Positions 11,885-22,972 of a stretch of DNA of 64,000 nucleotides are shown here, in pieces. The position numbers were made by a program, and so were the translations under genes. Source of the DNA: Mangifera indica (Eukaryota > Streptophyta > Magnoliopsida > Sapindales > Anacardiaceae); the NCBI RefSeq assembly GCF_011075055.1, contig NC_058145.1:2492887-2556886 (forward strand), read 5' to 3'. The notes beneath the pieces are model-generated. The model worked only from the letters and a program-made list of their open reading frames with translations, was not told the origin of the DNA and made no database searches. Position 1 is the first letter of the stretch, and every line of letters begins with the position of its first letter.

Positions 11885-12465
11885 TGTCGGTTTGAAATTA
11901 AATTATTAGTATATAGTTTTTTCATAAATAAAGAGATAAAGGGATATAACTGAAAATAACATTATGTGTTTCCATACAATGTTTCATCTCTCATAAGCCA
12001 TCTTTATAATATACCCGAGATGAATTCCACAAGCATAATGATCGAAAACTCTATGAATATAATATGACAATATATTGAATGACTTAGCAATATTGGCTAT
12101 CATGACAACAATATTTATTATGCTTATTTGGAAAAATAATTCTGACCATAGCTATGATATCAATACGTAATTGTTAAATTTTATATATCCTAAACTCTAA
12201 ATCGAAAACTAATTGACAAATTTGATTTTTACTGTCATTGGATAAAACAACAAAGGATGGCCATAGATACCTCTCCTTTAAGTAGACCTTATCCGCAAAA
12301 ATTAAAGGACAAATGTGATCCTTAAATTCTCGTTTGAAACAACCTAAAGTTACGAAGGAATATTTAAAATGATTGTATATATTTGTCTAAATTTATGTAG
12401 CAATTCCTAGTTTATGGAGTTGTAAATTATAATAAAATATAAGTAATAGCATAAAGGATTTTTAA
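11885..12465. repeat. Dispersed repeat family R, unit 1 proximal copy
   Basis: A non-coding repeat of about 550-600 bp that holds TGTTTCATCTCTCATAA, ATCCACAAAAATTAAAGGAC-like and TGGAGTTGTAAATTATAATA blocks in a fixed order. Each full unit has it twice, in the same orientation, about 6 kb apart (here and at 18,725). Other copies are at 34,135, 46,030 and 51,590. On the minus strand of the 46,030 copy a TGGTATCATAGC sequence is one base off the initiator-Met primer-binding site TGGTATCAGAGC, so a Copia-type LTR remnant is possible. Confidence 0.5.
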
Positions 12466-12782
12466 ATATTATCATAAAATTAAATATTATTTTATCGTTA
12501 ATTTAAAATTATTTAATTATATAATAATATATTATCGAATTTATACCTTTCTAATTTTCTAAAACCGCCTATTAACTTCCCTTAATTTTGGGTTAATTTA
12601 TTAAAATCTCTACAAAAAATTAATAAATAGTTTGTCGGCTGATGAAATTAAAAGTAAGAATTCACGTGAAGAACATCATTAATGCTGTGTGGAACGATTT
12701 TTTTTTTTTTAATGCTATCGTCGGTGATGTTCACACAATGCATTTCTCGACGCCGCCGGCTCCATACAGATCATTTTCTATT

Positions 12783-13284
12783 GGCTAAAGGACTATTTCC
12801 TGTCTAACTTTTAATTTAATTTTAAAAATATATTTATGATAAATAAAAAAATTTAAATATTTATTTATGAGTTAACTATTATTAAAATTTTTTCGTTAGA
12901 AATAACGGTAAAATCGTCATTTTACCTCCTAAATCTTAAAACATTAAAAATTTATATCATTTTCTTCATTTAGTTTAGAAAACTAATAATTTTTCTCTGA
13001 TTAAACTTTGAAAACTTTACTTCCCTCCCTCATACCCCATTTCTAGGTTTAATCTCCGGTGACTTAGAAAATTAGGCTATCCATATTAGGGTTAGGGAAT
13101 CCGATCGAGGATCTTCTCGAATCTGGCCGATGATCTTCTCTAATGAAGGACAACCCTTTGTCATGCAAATCTAACTAAAATTTTAATAACAATTAGATCA
13201 TTTGTAGGTGTTCAGGTTTTTCATCTACTATAAGTGTATTCTTGAAATTAAATTAAAACTTGGGTAAAAAATAGTCATTTGGCC
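12783..13284. mobile_element. Mutator-type MITE with 9-bp target duplication
   Basis: A 502-bp non-coding element. Its ends are GGCTAAAGGACTATTTCCTG and, read inward from the other side, GGCCAAATGACTATTTTTTA. The 9 bp TTTTCTATT stand directly outside both ends (12,774-12,782 and 13,285-13,293), a perfect target duplication of Mutator-superfamily length. In units 2 and 3 the element is broken: only its left part remains near 26,201 and 47,085, joined to other sequence. It has no transposase and belongs to the same terminal-repeat family as the element at 19,970. Confidence 0.85.
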
Positions 13285-13969
13285 TTTTCTATTTATTAAA
13301 ACTATACGCATACATTTTTTATATATAATTTAAATATACAAATAATATATTATCATATAAGTAGATGAGCTTAAATTAAAGATAAAATAACATCTAATCA
13401 CAAAATAATATATCATCTATATACTTTAATTATATACTAAAAATATATACATATAATATTATTCTTCTCTGTTTCCTTGTATTAAATCTTAAAATTTTGG
13501 TTAATCCTGTTATTTTGTATGGAAACTGAAATTATATATATATTTTTTAAATTATGAGCTGATTTATTTATGGCGATTGCGAATGCTGGCAGGTTCAAGT
13601 TATGCCATATTAGTTGTGTCGGAAATTGAAATTGAAATCTTCATTATCAAAATTAATAATTTGGCCACCTTCGCTTTCCCTACATTAAAGATTTTTCTTG
13701 GGTGTAAATCCTATTAATGAAAGAATAATATTATATATACATAATTGAATAAATAGTTAATGTATTATTATATAATTAAATATTATTTTATTTTTAATTT
13801 AAAATTAATAAATTAAATAAGTTAACATAATTAAGATTAATGAATAACATAATTAAAATCATATATCGCATGGTAAAGATAGTAATTTAATAACATTCAT
13901 GTGTTCTTCAAAATTAGTGTTTAAATTAATTTTTCCCCTCATGCACCTGTCAAAAGACATTAATATTAA
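13285..13969. other. AT-rich spacer conserved in all three units
   Basis: No gene. The part from about 13,555 (a GAGCTGATTTATTTATGG block) onward is conserved at 26,519 and 47,405. In units 2 and 3 it is preceded by a 130-bp remnant ending CCAGCCCTA or CCAACCCTA, a hAT-MITE-like end, which unit 1 lacks. Confidence 0.45.
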
Positions 13970-15594
13970 GGTCAAATGACTTATTCAACCCAAAGATTAG
14001 TGTTTTCTCAAATTTTTATTCATTAACTTAGAAAAACTTAAATATCTACTCGCTGATAGTTTTTGTAATTAGTATTAAAGGTAAAATTATCATTTAAAAA
14101 AATTAAAAATTTAATCACATTCTCCCTTTAGGTTTAAAATTTTAACAATTTTTCTCTTCCACCCAAGGTTTAAAAAATTATCATTTCTCCCAAGGGTTTC
14201 AATGACAATTCTCTGACGATAATCTCTTCTTCGACTGTTAGTGTTTTCTCTCTCTCTCTCAGTTTTTCTCTCCCTCTCGACCATCAGTAATGTTTTTAGA
14301 TATGGACAACTATGGTATCATTAATTGCATGACTACTTGTTCGATATGCAATGTGTAAACATCTTAGAGTACAACTCTTACATATTTTGTAAGAAACAAG
14401 CCTGATTTCACAGCGAATAATGAGTAGAAAATTGCCAATATTCTGTAAGTGTTAGGGTGGGAAACTTCGTCCTTACCAATACGAAATAAAATTTATTGGC
14501 ATTTCTCATTTGAAATGACAATTCAATCAATTTTGCTTGAGTGGGTTGGTCGTTCGTGCATAATTTACAGCAAGATAACACCAAATATCATTAAAATGTG
14601 CCCATCTATCTATCGAAGGGAAGGAGCAATAAAAATTTCCCTTTATTAGTAGTTCACATGCTGGGGGAATATTTTCAATTTCCAACCTTTGTTCGGCTCC
14701 ACATAGAAAATGATATTGCTTTTTCAAAAACGCTCCACCGCACAATTATTAGAAGCGACAGTTGTATTATAATCATAAATGGATTAATGAGATGCATTAA
14801 TTATTACCATAATTAATCTTGATATCAAGTGAAATAAGTTACCTAGTATGAGTAGTAAGTAGGGCAAGATAAAATTGAGATTTAAAAAACTATATAAAGA
14901 AATTAAAATATTATTTTATTTTCTCTTTCAGCTTAAAAAATTAATAATTTTTTCTATTTAAAGTTTTAAAAACTCATATTTTTCTTTTTAAAATTGATAT
15001 TTTCCTTATTTTTTCTTTGATGCCTTTTTTGGCTAACAACTGACATTTATTCTCTATCGCAGACAATGACTTTCTTTCTCTGATACTCTTTGTCACTCTC
15101 AACGATATATGACAGAGAAATTAATCTCAATGTTAGTCTCAATTTTCAAAAGAAGAGCTTCTTTTTCATTCATCTTTCGGTCTCGATCAATTCGACCCCA
15201 AAGAATCTTTTACCTTCATATTAAAAATCGATTAAAATCGAAGAAGGTTATCGTTCAAATCAAAGAAGAAGAATAGGTGTTGATGTGCGTAATTTTGACA
15301 AAGACAAGCTCAACCATTGGAGAAGAGAATTAGGTTGAAGTCGACTCAATCTCAAATAGAGAGGAAAGTCAAAGACAGAGGATACTTGCTGCAAAGAGAG
15401 ATCGGCAATCTATAGAGAAGAGGCAACTGTGAAAGGTTGCAAAAAAATGGGGTGACCACTATGAAAGGGAAAAATGTGTGAGGGTGAGTCGTAATTTTCC
15501 AAATGGTAAAGAGAAATCCTAAAATTTCTAAATAATATTTTTAACCTGATAATAACAATACACCAAACGAGGGGTGGGAATAAGTCTTTTGGCC
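13970..15594. mobile_element. Composite or nested Mutator-type MITE block, unit 1
   Basis: The left end GGTCAAATGACTTATTCAACC and the right end (inward) GGCCAAAAGACTTATTCCCACC belong to the same terminal-repeat family as the MITEs at 12,783 and 19,970. The 9-bp flanks differ (TAATATTAA against TTCTAGAAA), so these may be the outer ends of two elements joined or nested. The interior includes a CT run, a conserved 430-bp core at 14,380-14,820 and a GAAGAAGAA-rich stretch. Short frames on both strands of the core overlap each other and do not look coding. Orthologous blocks lie at 26,945 and 47,831. Confidence 0.5.
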
Positions 15595-16029
15595 TTCTAG
15601 AAATCAATAATGACTCATTGAGAGGAGCGGTGTTACTTAATGGTTATGGAGATTCTCCTCGTCTTTTTTCTTTTTTCATGTATATCTTTTACTCTCTAGT
15701 CCTTACCATTCAATAAAGGCCACGCATTCAAGACACGCATTTCCACTTTACCATGTCTTCCCCTTATCTGGATTGGGACTTGCGAATTCACAATTGCAAA
15801 TCTGTCACTTTTGAGTCCCTAGATTTTGTGATTGTGTCACCCGACATGCATGACACATCATAATTAGTTACCCTAAATAAAAAATACTGTAACTGCAGGA
15901 TCAAAATTCATTTTTCAAAATTGAAAATCCTTATGATTGACCACACTTCTGGCTATATTAGGCCACCTTTTATCTAGTAGTAAGTTTCTCTTTGGTCTAA
16001 TAATCGCCAGAAGTTTTGTTAAAGAAAGG
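15595..16029. other. Unique-sequence spacer between MITE blocks
   Basis: Moderate-GC non-coding DNA conserved in all three units (28,597-29,069 and 49,520-49,991). Units 2 and 3 share about 30 bp (GATCAAAATCAAGGGGATTT, at 28,897 and 49,819) that unit 1 lacks. No gene recognised. Confidence 0.45.
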
Positions 16030-17625
16030 CCAAAAGACTATTCCCACTAGGGTTGCATTCAAAGTGAGCGTTTTCAGATTTGAAATGAGTTTTGCTCAAA
16101 CGAGCTTGAGCTTGAGTTCGAGCTTGCCTTGAACGAGCCCAAATACCAACACGAGTCTGAATTTTAAACAAAAAACAAACACGAACCTGAATCCAAACAC
16201 TAGTTAAGCAAGTCGAGTTCGACTCGCAAGCCGTTCACTCAAATAAAAAAACATTTAATTTGGAACAAACGACATCATTTGTTTCTTAAAGTACGAGCTT
16301 GAAACCGAGCTGTCGAGCCTAAAATATGAGCCCAAAGCAAACTCGAACCTGAACTAATTGCGAGCCAAACCCGAATACTAAAATTATGAAACGAGCCAAA
16401 TACGAACATATGTTTAGAGAGCTCAGTGAGCTCGAGCCCAAGCCCGAGCTTGGGCTCACTGAAAACGAGCCGAAAATGAGTTGAGCCATATTCGGGCTCG
16501 GCTTGGCTCGTATCCAGCCCTAATTCCCACCTAAGGTTTTGTTTACTGTTAAGTGATACACACTAACTTTTGAAAATCAAATATCTATCTGTTATCCAAT
16601 TTGTTAAGATTTTTTATTAATTATAAAAGTAAAAAGTGTCATTTAATTAGTAATATTAAAAATATAAAATTTTAATCCATTTTCTCATCTTACTTTTGAA
16701 AATTAACAATTTCTTTCTAAAATTATTTTAAAAACTTATTTTTTCTCCTATTTTTAGGGTTTTATTATTTTACCAATAATAGTCACCTCTCTTAAATTTC
16801 AAAACATTTCAATCCATGACAATGTTTGTATCATTGTCACCCAAGACAATGTTTGTTCTTTCTGTAACCCAAGACAAATCAAGACCAACGACCTCATCAC
16901 CTATGACACTGCACATAACCTTTCGGATTCAATATGGTTTTCAAATTGATGTAGCAGCTTCAATTTGCAAAATTGTACATGACTATCCTCTGTTCCAAAA
17001 CCATCATGATTCTATCACAATAGAGTTTCACTGATTGAACTTTTAACCTAAACAATAGCTTACCGATGCATTGGCTTTGATGGTCATCTTGGATCATCAC
17101 CTTGTTTAGGAGATATTGTGGGTTTAGTCCACTACCAAGGGCTAATATATTGCATTCAAAAAAACATTTCAACAACTCCAATCCCTCCATTGCAGTGAAG
17201 ATCCCAACAAAATATCTCACAAAAAGGATCGCAATTGTAAATTTGAAAGTCACGTTCGATGCCGATGGAAAAACATCCATAGTCCTGGTTGAAGGGGAGG
17301 TGAAGGAGGGATGATGGTAGTGGAGATGTAGCTGAGGTGGATTTGCTTGGAGAAGAAATAGAGCTGTGAAAATTGTTGTTGTTCTTAGGAATACTAGGAG
17401 AAAAAGGTCGGATTGGCCCTGAGACATTGAAAAAGAATCAAGATTAAGGAGCTAGTCATCGGAAGGGATGAGATCATAATTAGGATTAGGGTTAGAATTG
17501 CTATCCACATTAGGGGAGAAAAGGTAAGTTTTTAAAACTAAGCTAAGGACAAATTATCAATTTTTAAAATGGAAAAAATTCTTATTTTTCTAATATTATT
17601 GATTGAATGACGTTTTTACACTTAT
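16030..17625. mobile_element. Right-truncated Mutator-type element, unit 1, carrying a nested hAT MITE
   Basis: It starts GGCCAAAAGACTATTCCCAC at 16,030, the family terminal repeat. The complete version is at 29,070-30,300 in unit 2. Here the right end is missing: the sequence jumps from TGACGTTTTTAC near 17,622 to ATACTCTAATCCC, which in unit 2 lie about 570 bp apart. A 475-bp hAT-type MITE sits 18 bp inside the left end. The interior has a minus-strand open frame of 155 codons (17,427-16,960) of unknown origin. Confidence 0.65.
16048..16522. mobile_element. hAT-type MITE, unit 1 only, perfect 8-bp target duplication
   Basis: A 475-bp insertion. The 8 bp ATTCCCAC stand on both sides (16,040-16,047 and 16,523-16,530), and the empty site is seen in units 2 (29,080) and 3 (50,002). 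Its ends are TAGGGTTGCATTC and, inward from the right, TAGGGCTGGATACGAG, which gives a short TAGGG-T/C-TG terminal repeat. The interior is rich in GAGCTCGAGC-like palindromes. The 8-bp duplication and TAGGG ends fit the hAT superfamily. Confidence 0.9.
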
Positions 17626-17639
17626 ATACTCTAATCCCA

Positions 17640-18095
17640 TTCTCTTGTTACAGCTCATCTAAATTGCAGCCCAAATCCCATTCCAGCCCAATCAATTCTA
17701 ACCCACTATTACTCTAGCCCAATCCCATTTCAGCCCATTATTGTTCCAGTTTATTATTAATGTAGCCCCATCCCCTCTTCTAAGCCCAATTCTGTTCCAC
17801 CCCATTCTTATGTTCTTATTATATTTATGATCCAATTTATTTTATATTTTTATTAGATCTGGAAGAAGAGCAAGAGCTCATTCCCATTCCATGGACCTTT
17901 CCCCTCCATTTTTCTTTTCCGTTTCCTATTCCTTTTCTTTTTCCTATTCCCACTGCCATTCCAATTTCCTTTAGATTCCCACTCCCATTCCAACTCCCAT
18001 TCCCTTTCCTTTTCCCATTCTAATTCTCTTGCCTATTCCCATTCCCATTTCCTTTCCCTTTCCCTTTCCCAATCTCAATCCCATTCCCTTTCCAC
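17640..18095 (+). repeat. Pyrimidine-rich degenerate CCCATTCC repeat tract, unit 1
   Basis: A tract made of GCCCAATCCCATT-like units followed by about 215 bp of nearly pure pyrimidines built from CCCATTCC, CCTTTTCC and CCCTTTCC units. The minus strand gives a low-complexity Gly/Lys/Met frame that is an artefact. Homologous tracts are at 30,757 and 50,541. Confidence 0.85.
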
Positions 18096-18724
18096 GTGGC
18101 CTAGCACATGAAAATTGGTGGGGAAACAACCAGTTCCTTTGTGCGCAAATTCGCACAATCCAATCTCTTATGTGTTAAGGTAAATAACCATATTGATGAC
18201 CCCAAAACTAACAACCCTAACCCTCTGAATTCATATTTTTCAAAAATCCTTTGTTTTTTGTGAGCTATAACGCAGATACTCCAAGGATAGGAAAATAACT
18301 GACTTTTATGACGGTCCTTAAAACCCATGCCCAAAATCTCTTTGAATCAACTTTTTTTAAAAAAACAAACCCCGATTTTCATCACTTTTATGGACTATAG
18401 CACACAACCCCCAAAGACGAGGGAACGATTGACTTCTTTTAGGCCTAGATTCACACCATCCACTTTTCACGCATCAAGGTACATGAGCTTGCTAGTGGTC
18501 TTAGAAACCAATGTTGAAACCCCTCGAATCTATTTTTTTTTTTTTTCCCAAAAACCCTTTGTTTTCATGGGTTTTAGCACACAATTAGGATAAACAAATT
18601 ATGTATTATTATGTAATCAGATAATGATTTTGAATAAAAAATAAAATAATACTCAATTATATGATGATATATCATTTATTTACTTAAATTGTGTATAAAA
18701 AATGTGAACATATATTATTACTTT
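18096..18724. other. Non-coding block following the pyrimidine tract
   Basis: It starts CACGTGGCCTAGCACATG. It contains three loosely repeated parts, each with a GAGCTATA- or GGACTATAGCACA-type core and a GACTTTTATGACGG- or GACTTCTTTTAGGCC-type block. Conserved at 31,213 and 50,963. In unit 2 the solo-LTR-like element is inserted into it. No gene. Confidence 0.4.
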
Positions 18725-19600
18725 ATGAATATATAGCTTTTTAATAAATAAATAGGTAATGAATACAATTGAAAAATATTATTATGTGTTTTCATACAAT
18801 GTTTCATCTTTCATAAACCATCTTTTTAATGTACTCTAGATGAATTCTGCAAGTATAATGATTGAAAACCCTATGAGTGTGACGTGTCAATTTATTGAAT
18901 GACTTGACAATATTAATTGTCATGACAACAATATTTATAATGCTCATATGAGGTATAATTAAGACCATAACTATAATACCAAGATGTTAATAAGAAACAA
19001 CTATTAAATTTTATGTATGTCACTCACCAAAAACTAATGGATAAATTTGATTTTTACTATCTTTGGCTACAACAACAAAGGATGTCCATAGATAGTTGCC
19101 CATTAAGTAGACATTATCCACAAAAATTAAAGGACATATGTGATTAGGGTTGGACTAAAACCGAGCCCATTCGAGCTTGAGCTCAAGCTCAGCTCGAACA
19201 AACCAACCTTATAAAAACTAGATCGAGCTTGAGCTCTACTCACCAAAATTTTCAATTAAAAATTTTAATACAAGATGACGTCGTTTTGATCAATATGTAT
19301 TAAAACAATATCGTTTTAATAATGAAATAGTTAAAAACTCGAGCTCGAAATGAGTCGGCTGAATTTGAGCCAAATTCGAGTTTGACTTCCATGAGCTAAA
19401 GCTTGAACTCGAGCTCTATTATATATCGACTCGACTTAAATCCAGCCCTAGATGTAATCCTTAAATGCTCTTTTGAAACAATCAAAGACATGGAAAAATA
19501 TTTAAAATGATTGTATACATTTGTCTAAATTTGTGTAACAATCCCTAGTTTATTGAGTTGTAAATTATAATAAAATATGAGTAATAGCATAAAAGAGTTC
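18725..19600. repeat. Dispersed repeat family R, unit 1 distal copy
   Basis: The same repeat as 11,885-12,465, in the same orientation, with the 306-bp hAT-type MITE 19,145-19,450 inserted. The proximal copy lacks the MITE, so the insertion is later than the split between the proximal and distal copies and earlier than the unit duplications. Confidence 0.55.
19145..19450. mobile_element. hAT-type MITE, shared by all three units
   Basis: A 306-bp element with ends TAGGGTTGGACT and, inward from the right, TAGGGCTGGATTTAAG. Flanking 8-mers are TATGTGAT and GATGTAAT (6 of 8 match; the unit 3 copy has GATGTGAT and GATGTAAT, 7 of 8). The empty site is visible in the proximal R repeat at 12,313-12,321. 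The interior holds ACGTCG or ATGACGTCGTTTT blocks and GAGCTCGAGC palindromes. Confidence 0.75.
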
Positions 19601-19969
19601 TAAAGTGAACCTCTCTATGCATCTAAACCCAAACCTAACTTGAATTTTTTTTGTGTTATGTCATGTTAAGTTAATAGATTGTGTTCATTATTATCAAGAA
19701 ATCCCCTCTTTATTCGAAGGGTGATGAGCCAAAGACTTGAAGGTTTGGATTACCATCTCTATATTCTTTGTTATCCATTATGTTATTTCGATGGTAAAAG
19801 ATAATAATAATTTTTTATTATCTCATAAATCCAACAAAATTACATAAATATAAAAATTAAATTAGACTCCACCAAAAAGAATTGTCTTTTTTCTGTTGAC
19901 ATAATGGAACATAATTACTAAGCATTTTCTCCCTAAGTACATTTATGGAGGCATTCTTTATTTTAAATC

Positions 19970-20468
19970 GGCCAAAGGATTTATTCTCACCCAAAGAATT
20001 TTTTTCTTAAATTCTTACTCTTTAATTTTGAAAAATCCATTTATCTATTAATGGATAGTTAAATATGATAGTTTTAAGAACAAAATCATTATTTTATCTA
20101 TAATATTAAAAATAAACTAAAATTTTATCCTTTTTTTTCTTAAATTCTAAAACTTAATAATTTTTCCCTATGTTAAGTTTTAAAAAATAATATTTTTTTC
20201 TTAGGATTTAGTTTTCAATTTCCAATGAAATTCTCGATGCCATCGCCAACAGCCTCTCATTCTCGAAGCTTCTTCTTTCTTCGGCAGTGTCTCTCTTGGT
20301 ATTTCTCCCTCTTTCGAGATGAAAAACTCTGTCGTGAAGATAAAACTCTTCATCTTCCTCGATGAAGACAAGGGATCTTGTCTATGGATGGATAAATAAA
20401 TTTTTTAAAGTTAAATAATGAGAATTTGGAAAAACGGGATATTTTGAATGAGACTAAGTCCTTTGGCC
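19970..20468. mobile_element. Mutator-type MITE with perfect 9-bp target duplication, unit 1
   Basis: A 499-bp element with ends GGCCAAAGGATTTATTCTCA and, inward from the right, GGCCAAAGGACTTAGTCTCA. The 9 bp TTTTAAATC flank both sides (19,961-19,969 and 20,469-20,477). Orthologous copies of the same length lie at 35,661-36,159 and 52,830-53,328. The interior has a moderate-GC core with CCATCGCCAACAGCCTCTC and a CTTCATCTTCCTCGATGAAG-like inverted repeat. No coding capacity. Confidence 0.88.
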
Positions 20469-21814
20469 TTTTAAATCTTAAATTTTACTCAATTTTTTTT
20501 TCATTTTTTATTGGTATTTCTTTTTTGAGATAATATCACTGATTTGACGCAAAATAATATATTTTATTAATATCACTTATTCGCAGTACAACAATGTCTT
20601 TAAATAATCTAATAGTGTTAAAGATTGAGTGGTAAAAGAAGATTTCATGTCTTTCGATCTCCTTGGAAAATGCTGTATTGTGATCCATTCAGAAAAGGGT
20701 GCAAATCGAGTCATTAATTTGTAACCTTTATTTTTGTAATTTGTTTTATTTTTTTTATAAAATAGAAAGGTCACAAAATATTATTCTTTTTATTAATAAT
20801 ATTATATATACTTATTTAAAATATATAAATAGATATACACTTATATGTGTTATTATGTGATTGAATATTATTTTAATTTTATTTTAAAATCACTCGATCA
20901 TATAATGACACACATAAAATATGTATTATTTATGTATTTAAAAAATATATATATAGTTTTATCATTCTTTTATTAACTATGGGATTAACATTTTCTCACC
21001 CTAGTTTTGGTCGTAAAGTAATTTTTCATAGATTCAATATAAATCTTATTTTTTCATCCAAAATCTATCTTTATTGGTAAAAAAGTTATTGATTATCGTT
21101 AACTATCTTACTTTTATAAAATTGTCATAGTATCCCAACTTTTCTTCTCAATTTTTTTTCCTTTTTCGTGGTTCTTATTTGCTTTTTTCAAAATCTCGTG
21201 ACAACTTGATCTGGCCAACAACATAAGATGCAAATTTTGACATCTATGAATCCTTTTTGAATCTCAAAAATGGAGTTAGCAAAATGAGCTTTGATATTAT
21301 TGACAGTGGTAGACATAAAAGATACAATATAAAGGGGTTAAAATTGAATAAAAATAAAAATATTATATATCAATTAAAAATATGAAATTTTATAGATTAT
21401 TTTAAGAGTTTAAATATATTAACTTAGTAATTTTTCAAACTTAAAGGGATATTAAACATTTATTTTTTATACCCAAAGAGAAGTAATTCATTTTTTTTAA
21501 ATCCAATGAGGATTAGAAAGTAAAATGACAATCCTACCCTCCTATTTTTTATGAAAAGCTTTCAATTAGGAAATAGTGTTTTCAAACTAAATTACTCTTA
21601 TTATTATTATTATTATTGGATATCGGTCTTGTTGGTTCAAAGTCAACAAAAATGTTATCCCTTGTGAATATGTATAGACTGAAGATTTTCCGTAACTTTT
21701 TCAATAAGATTTTCGAGATATATATACACATTAAATTTTGATATTTTCCTTTTAGAATTACATTCGTCATGGAGTTATCCAATTAGTTTTAAATTTAAAT
21801 CATTTACTGGTATA
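20469..21814. other. AT-rich spacer, unit 1 distal
   Basis: Non-coding. It matches 53,329-54,680 almost base for base and 36,160-37,560 with more differences; unit 2 has an extra 24-30 bp near 36,780 and about 45 bp near 37,370. A TTA microsatellite lies at 21,597-21,618. Short minus-strand frames (20,774-20,577, 21,782-21,582) are open in units 1 and 3 only because the copies are recent. Confidence 0.5.
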
Positions 21815-22232
21815 GTACGCTTAATTTGGGTAATATTTTATTATTAAAAATAAAAAATTATCTTAAATATGTATTATCAAAAAAATTATTAGATATAAAT
21901 TATTACTATATTTTATAAAATTTAGTAAAAATAATAAAATAATCTTAAAATATTATTTTACTTAAATACTATTTGGTATAATTATTCTAAAATATTTTTT
22001 TATGTTACTCATTATATTAATTAAAAATAAAATCATTTTTGTCTTAAAATATTAATAAGTAAGAAAATAAAGTGATAATCAGATTACTGTTTATATTACC
22101 AATTATATCACTATTAATAATAAAATATTATTGAAATATTTTATTATTTAACAAATTAAAGTAATATCAATAATAAAAAATATATTACTAAAGTAATTTT
22201 TTAAGCCTGGTAGCAAATACGCCCTTAATGCA
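21815..22232 (+). mobile_element. AT-rich MITE, family T, unit 1 distal copy
   Basis: Left end near ACGCTTAATTTGGGTAATAT; internal GTGATAATCAGATTACTGTTT block; right end TTACTAAAGTAATTTTTTAA followed by GCAAATACGCCC. Same family as 6,965-7,440. Superfamily not determined. Confidence 0.5.
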
Positions 22233-22972
22233 AAGAATCAGAAAGATGTAAAAGGATCCTACTTTTACATGAACTTCTAAACCTCCAAATATATGTTAAT
22301 AAAGAAAGATTTATGTAATTCAGAGTTTGTAGCCATTTTAAAATGGATTGACAGAAAGAAATTCCTAAATTAAATAATCATCAACCAATGCTTCATTTTG
22401 AATCCATATCATCAAAAGATTGGGCAAAATAACTTACCATCCATCTATAACTTCCTTGTAATACAAGTATTATACTTTATTCATCAATATATAACTATAA
22501 AATCAAACCATATGTTAAAACAAATCAGGCTAACTTATATATATAATTTAAGATGACAATTTGCAATTGGGTAATTTGATTATTTATTTTTTCTCTTGTT
22601 TTATAATTATTTTATCAGATATTATCATATCAGATTGTATAAATAAGTTTGTATAATTTATTTGTAGAGGTAGCTGTACTAAAAAAATGATTACATCTTC
22701 CATTCTTCCTCAAGATCAAGTTAACCTAGAAATATGAAATAGCCACATGTGAATGATAGCATAAGAAGAAAAGAAACAGAAGACCACCATAACAGACAAA
22801 AGAATGAAAGCAAATTCCAATCAAAAGCTTGGTTACACTCAGCTTCTTCTTTCTCCTTTGGCTCTGGTTCATCATACAACCCATCTCCACAAAGCTAGTT
22901 TTCTTTCACTAATTGCTTCTGTATAGAGAGACAGAGAATCAGCGAGCAAAGAGAGACGATAATCGGGTGATC
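22233..22972 (+). promoter_or_regulatory. Fucosidase 1 upstream region
   Basis: Non-coding DNA before the fucosidase ATG. The last 400 bp are nearly identical in front of all three fucosidase copies, so all three start with the same core promoter. A CT-rich leader (TTCTTCTTTCTCC near 22,843) precedes the start, as in many plant 5' UTRs. The TATA box could not be fixed. Confidence 0.45.

Noticed and set aside
14240..14280. CT-rich tract followed by short ATG frames as a possible gene start
   Set aside because: It is a CT microsatellite within a MITE block; its length differs between units and no frame follows.
17971..18156. Gly/Lys/Met-rich minus-strand frame (MGLRLGKGKGKEMG type)
   Set aside because: A direct translation of the pyrimidine repeat tract; low complexity with no gene context.
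20577..20774. 65-codon minus-strand frame identical in units 1 and 3 (53,437-53,634)
   Set aside because: Identity reflects the recent common origin of the units; the unit 2 copy is not open, and the AT-rich translation shows no domain.
22913..22972. Upstream extension of the fucosidase frame (20 codons before the chosen ATG)
   Set aside because: It starts from TTG, has no ATG, is highly charged and would bury the signal peptide. The ATG at 22,973 (and 38,698, 55,837) is preferred.
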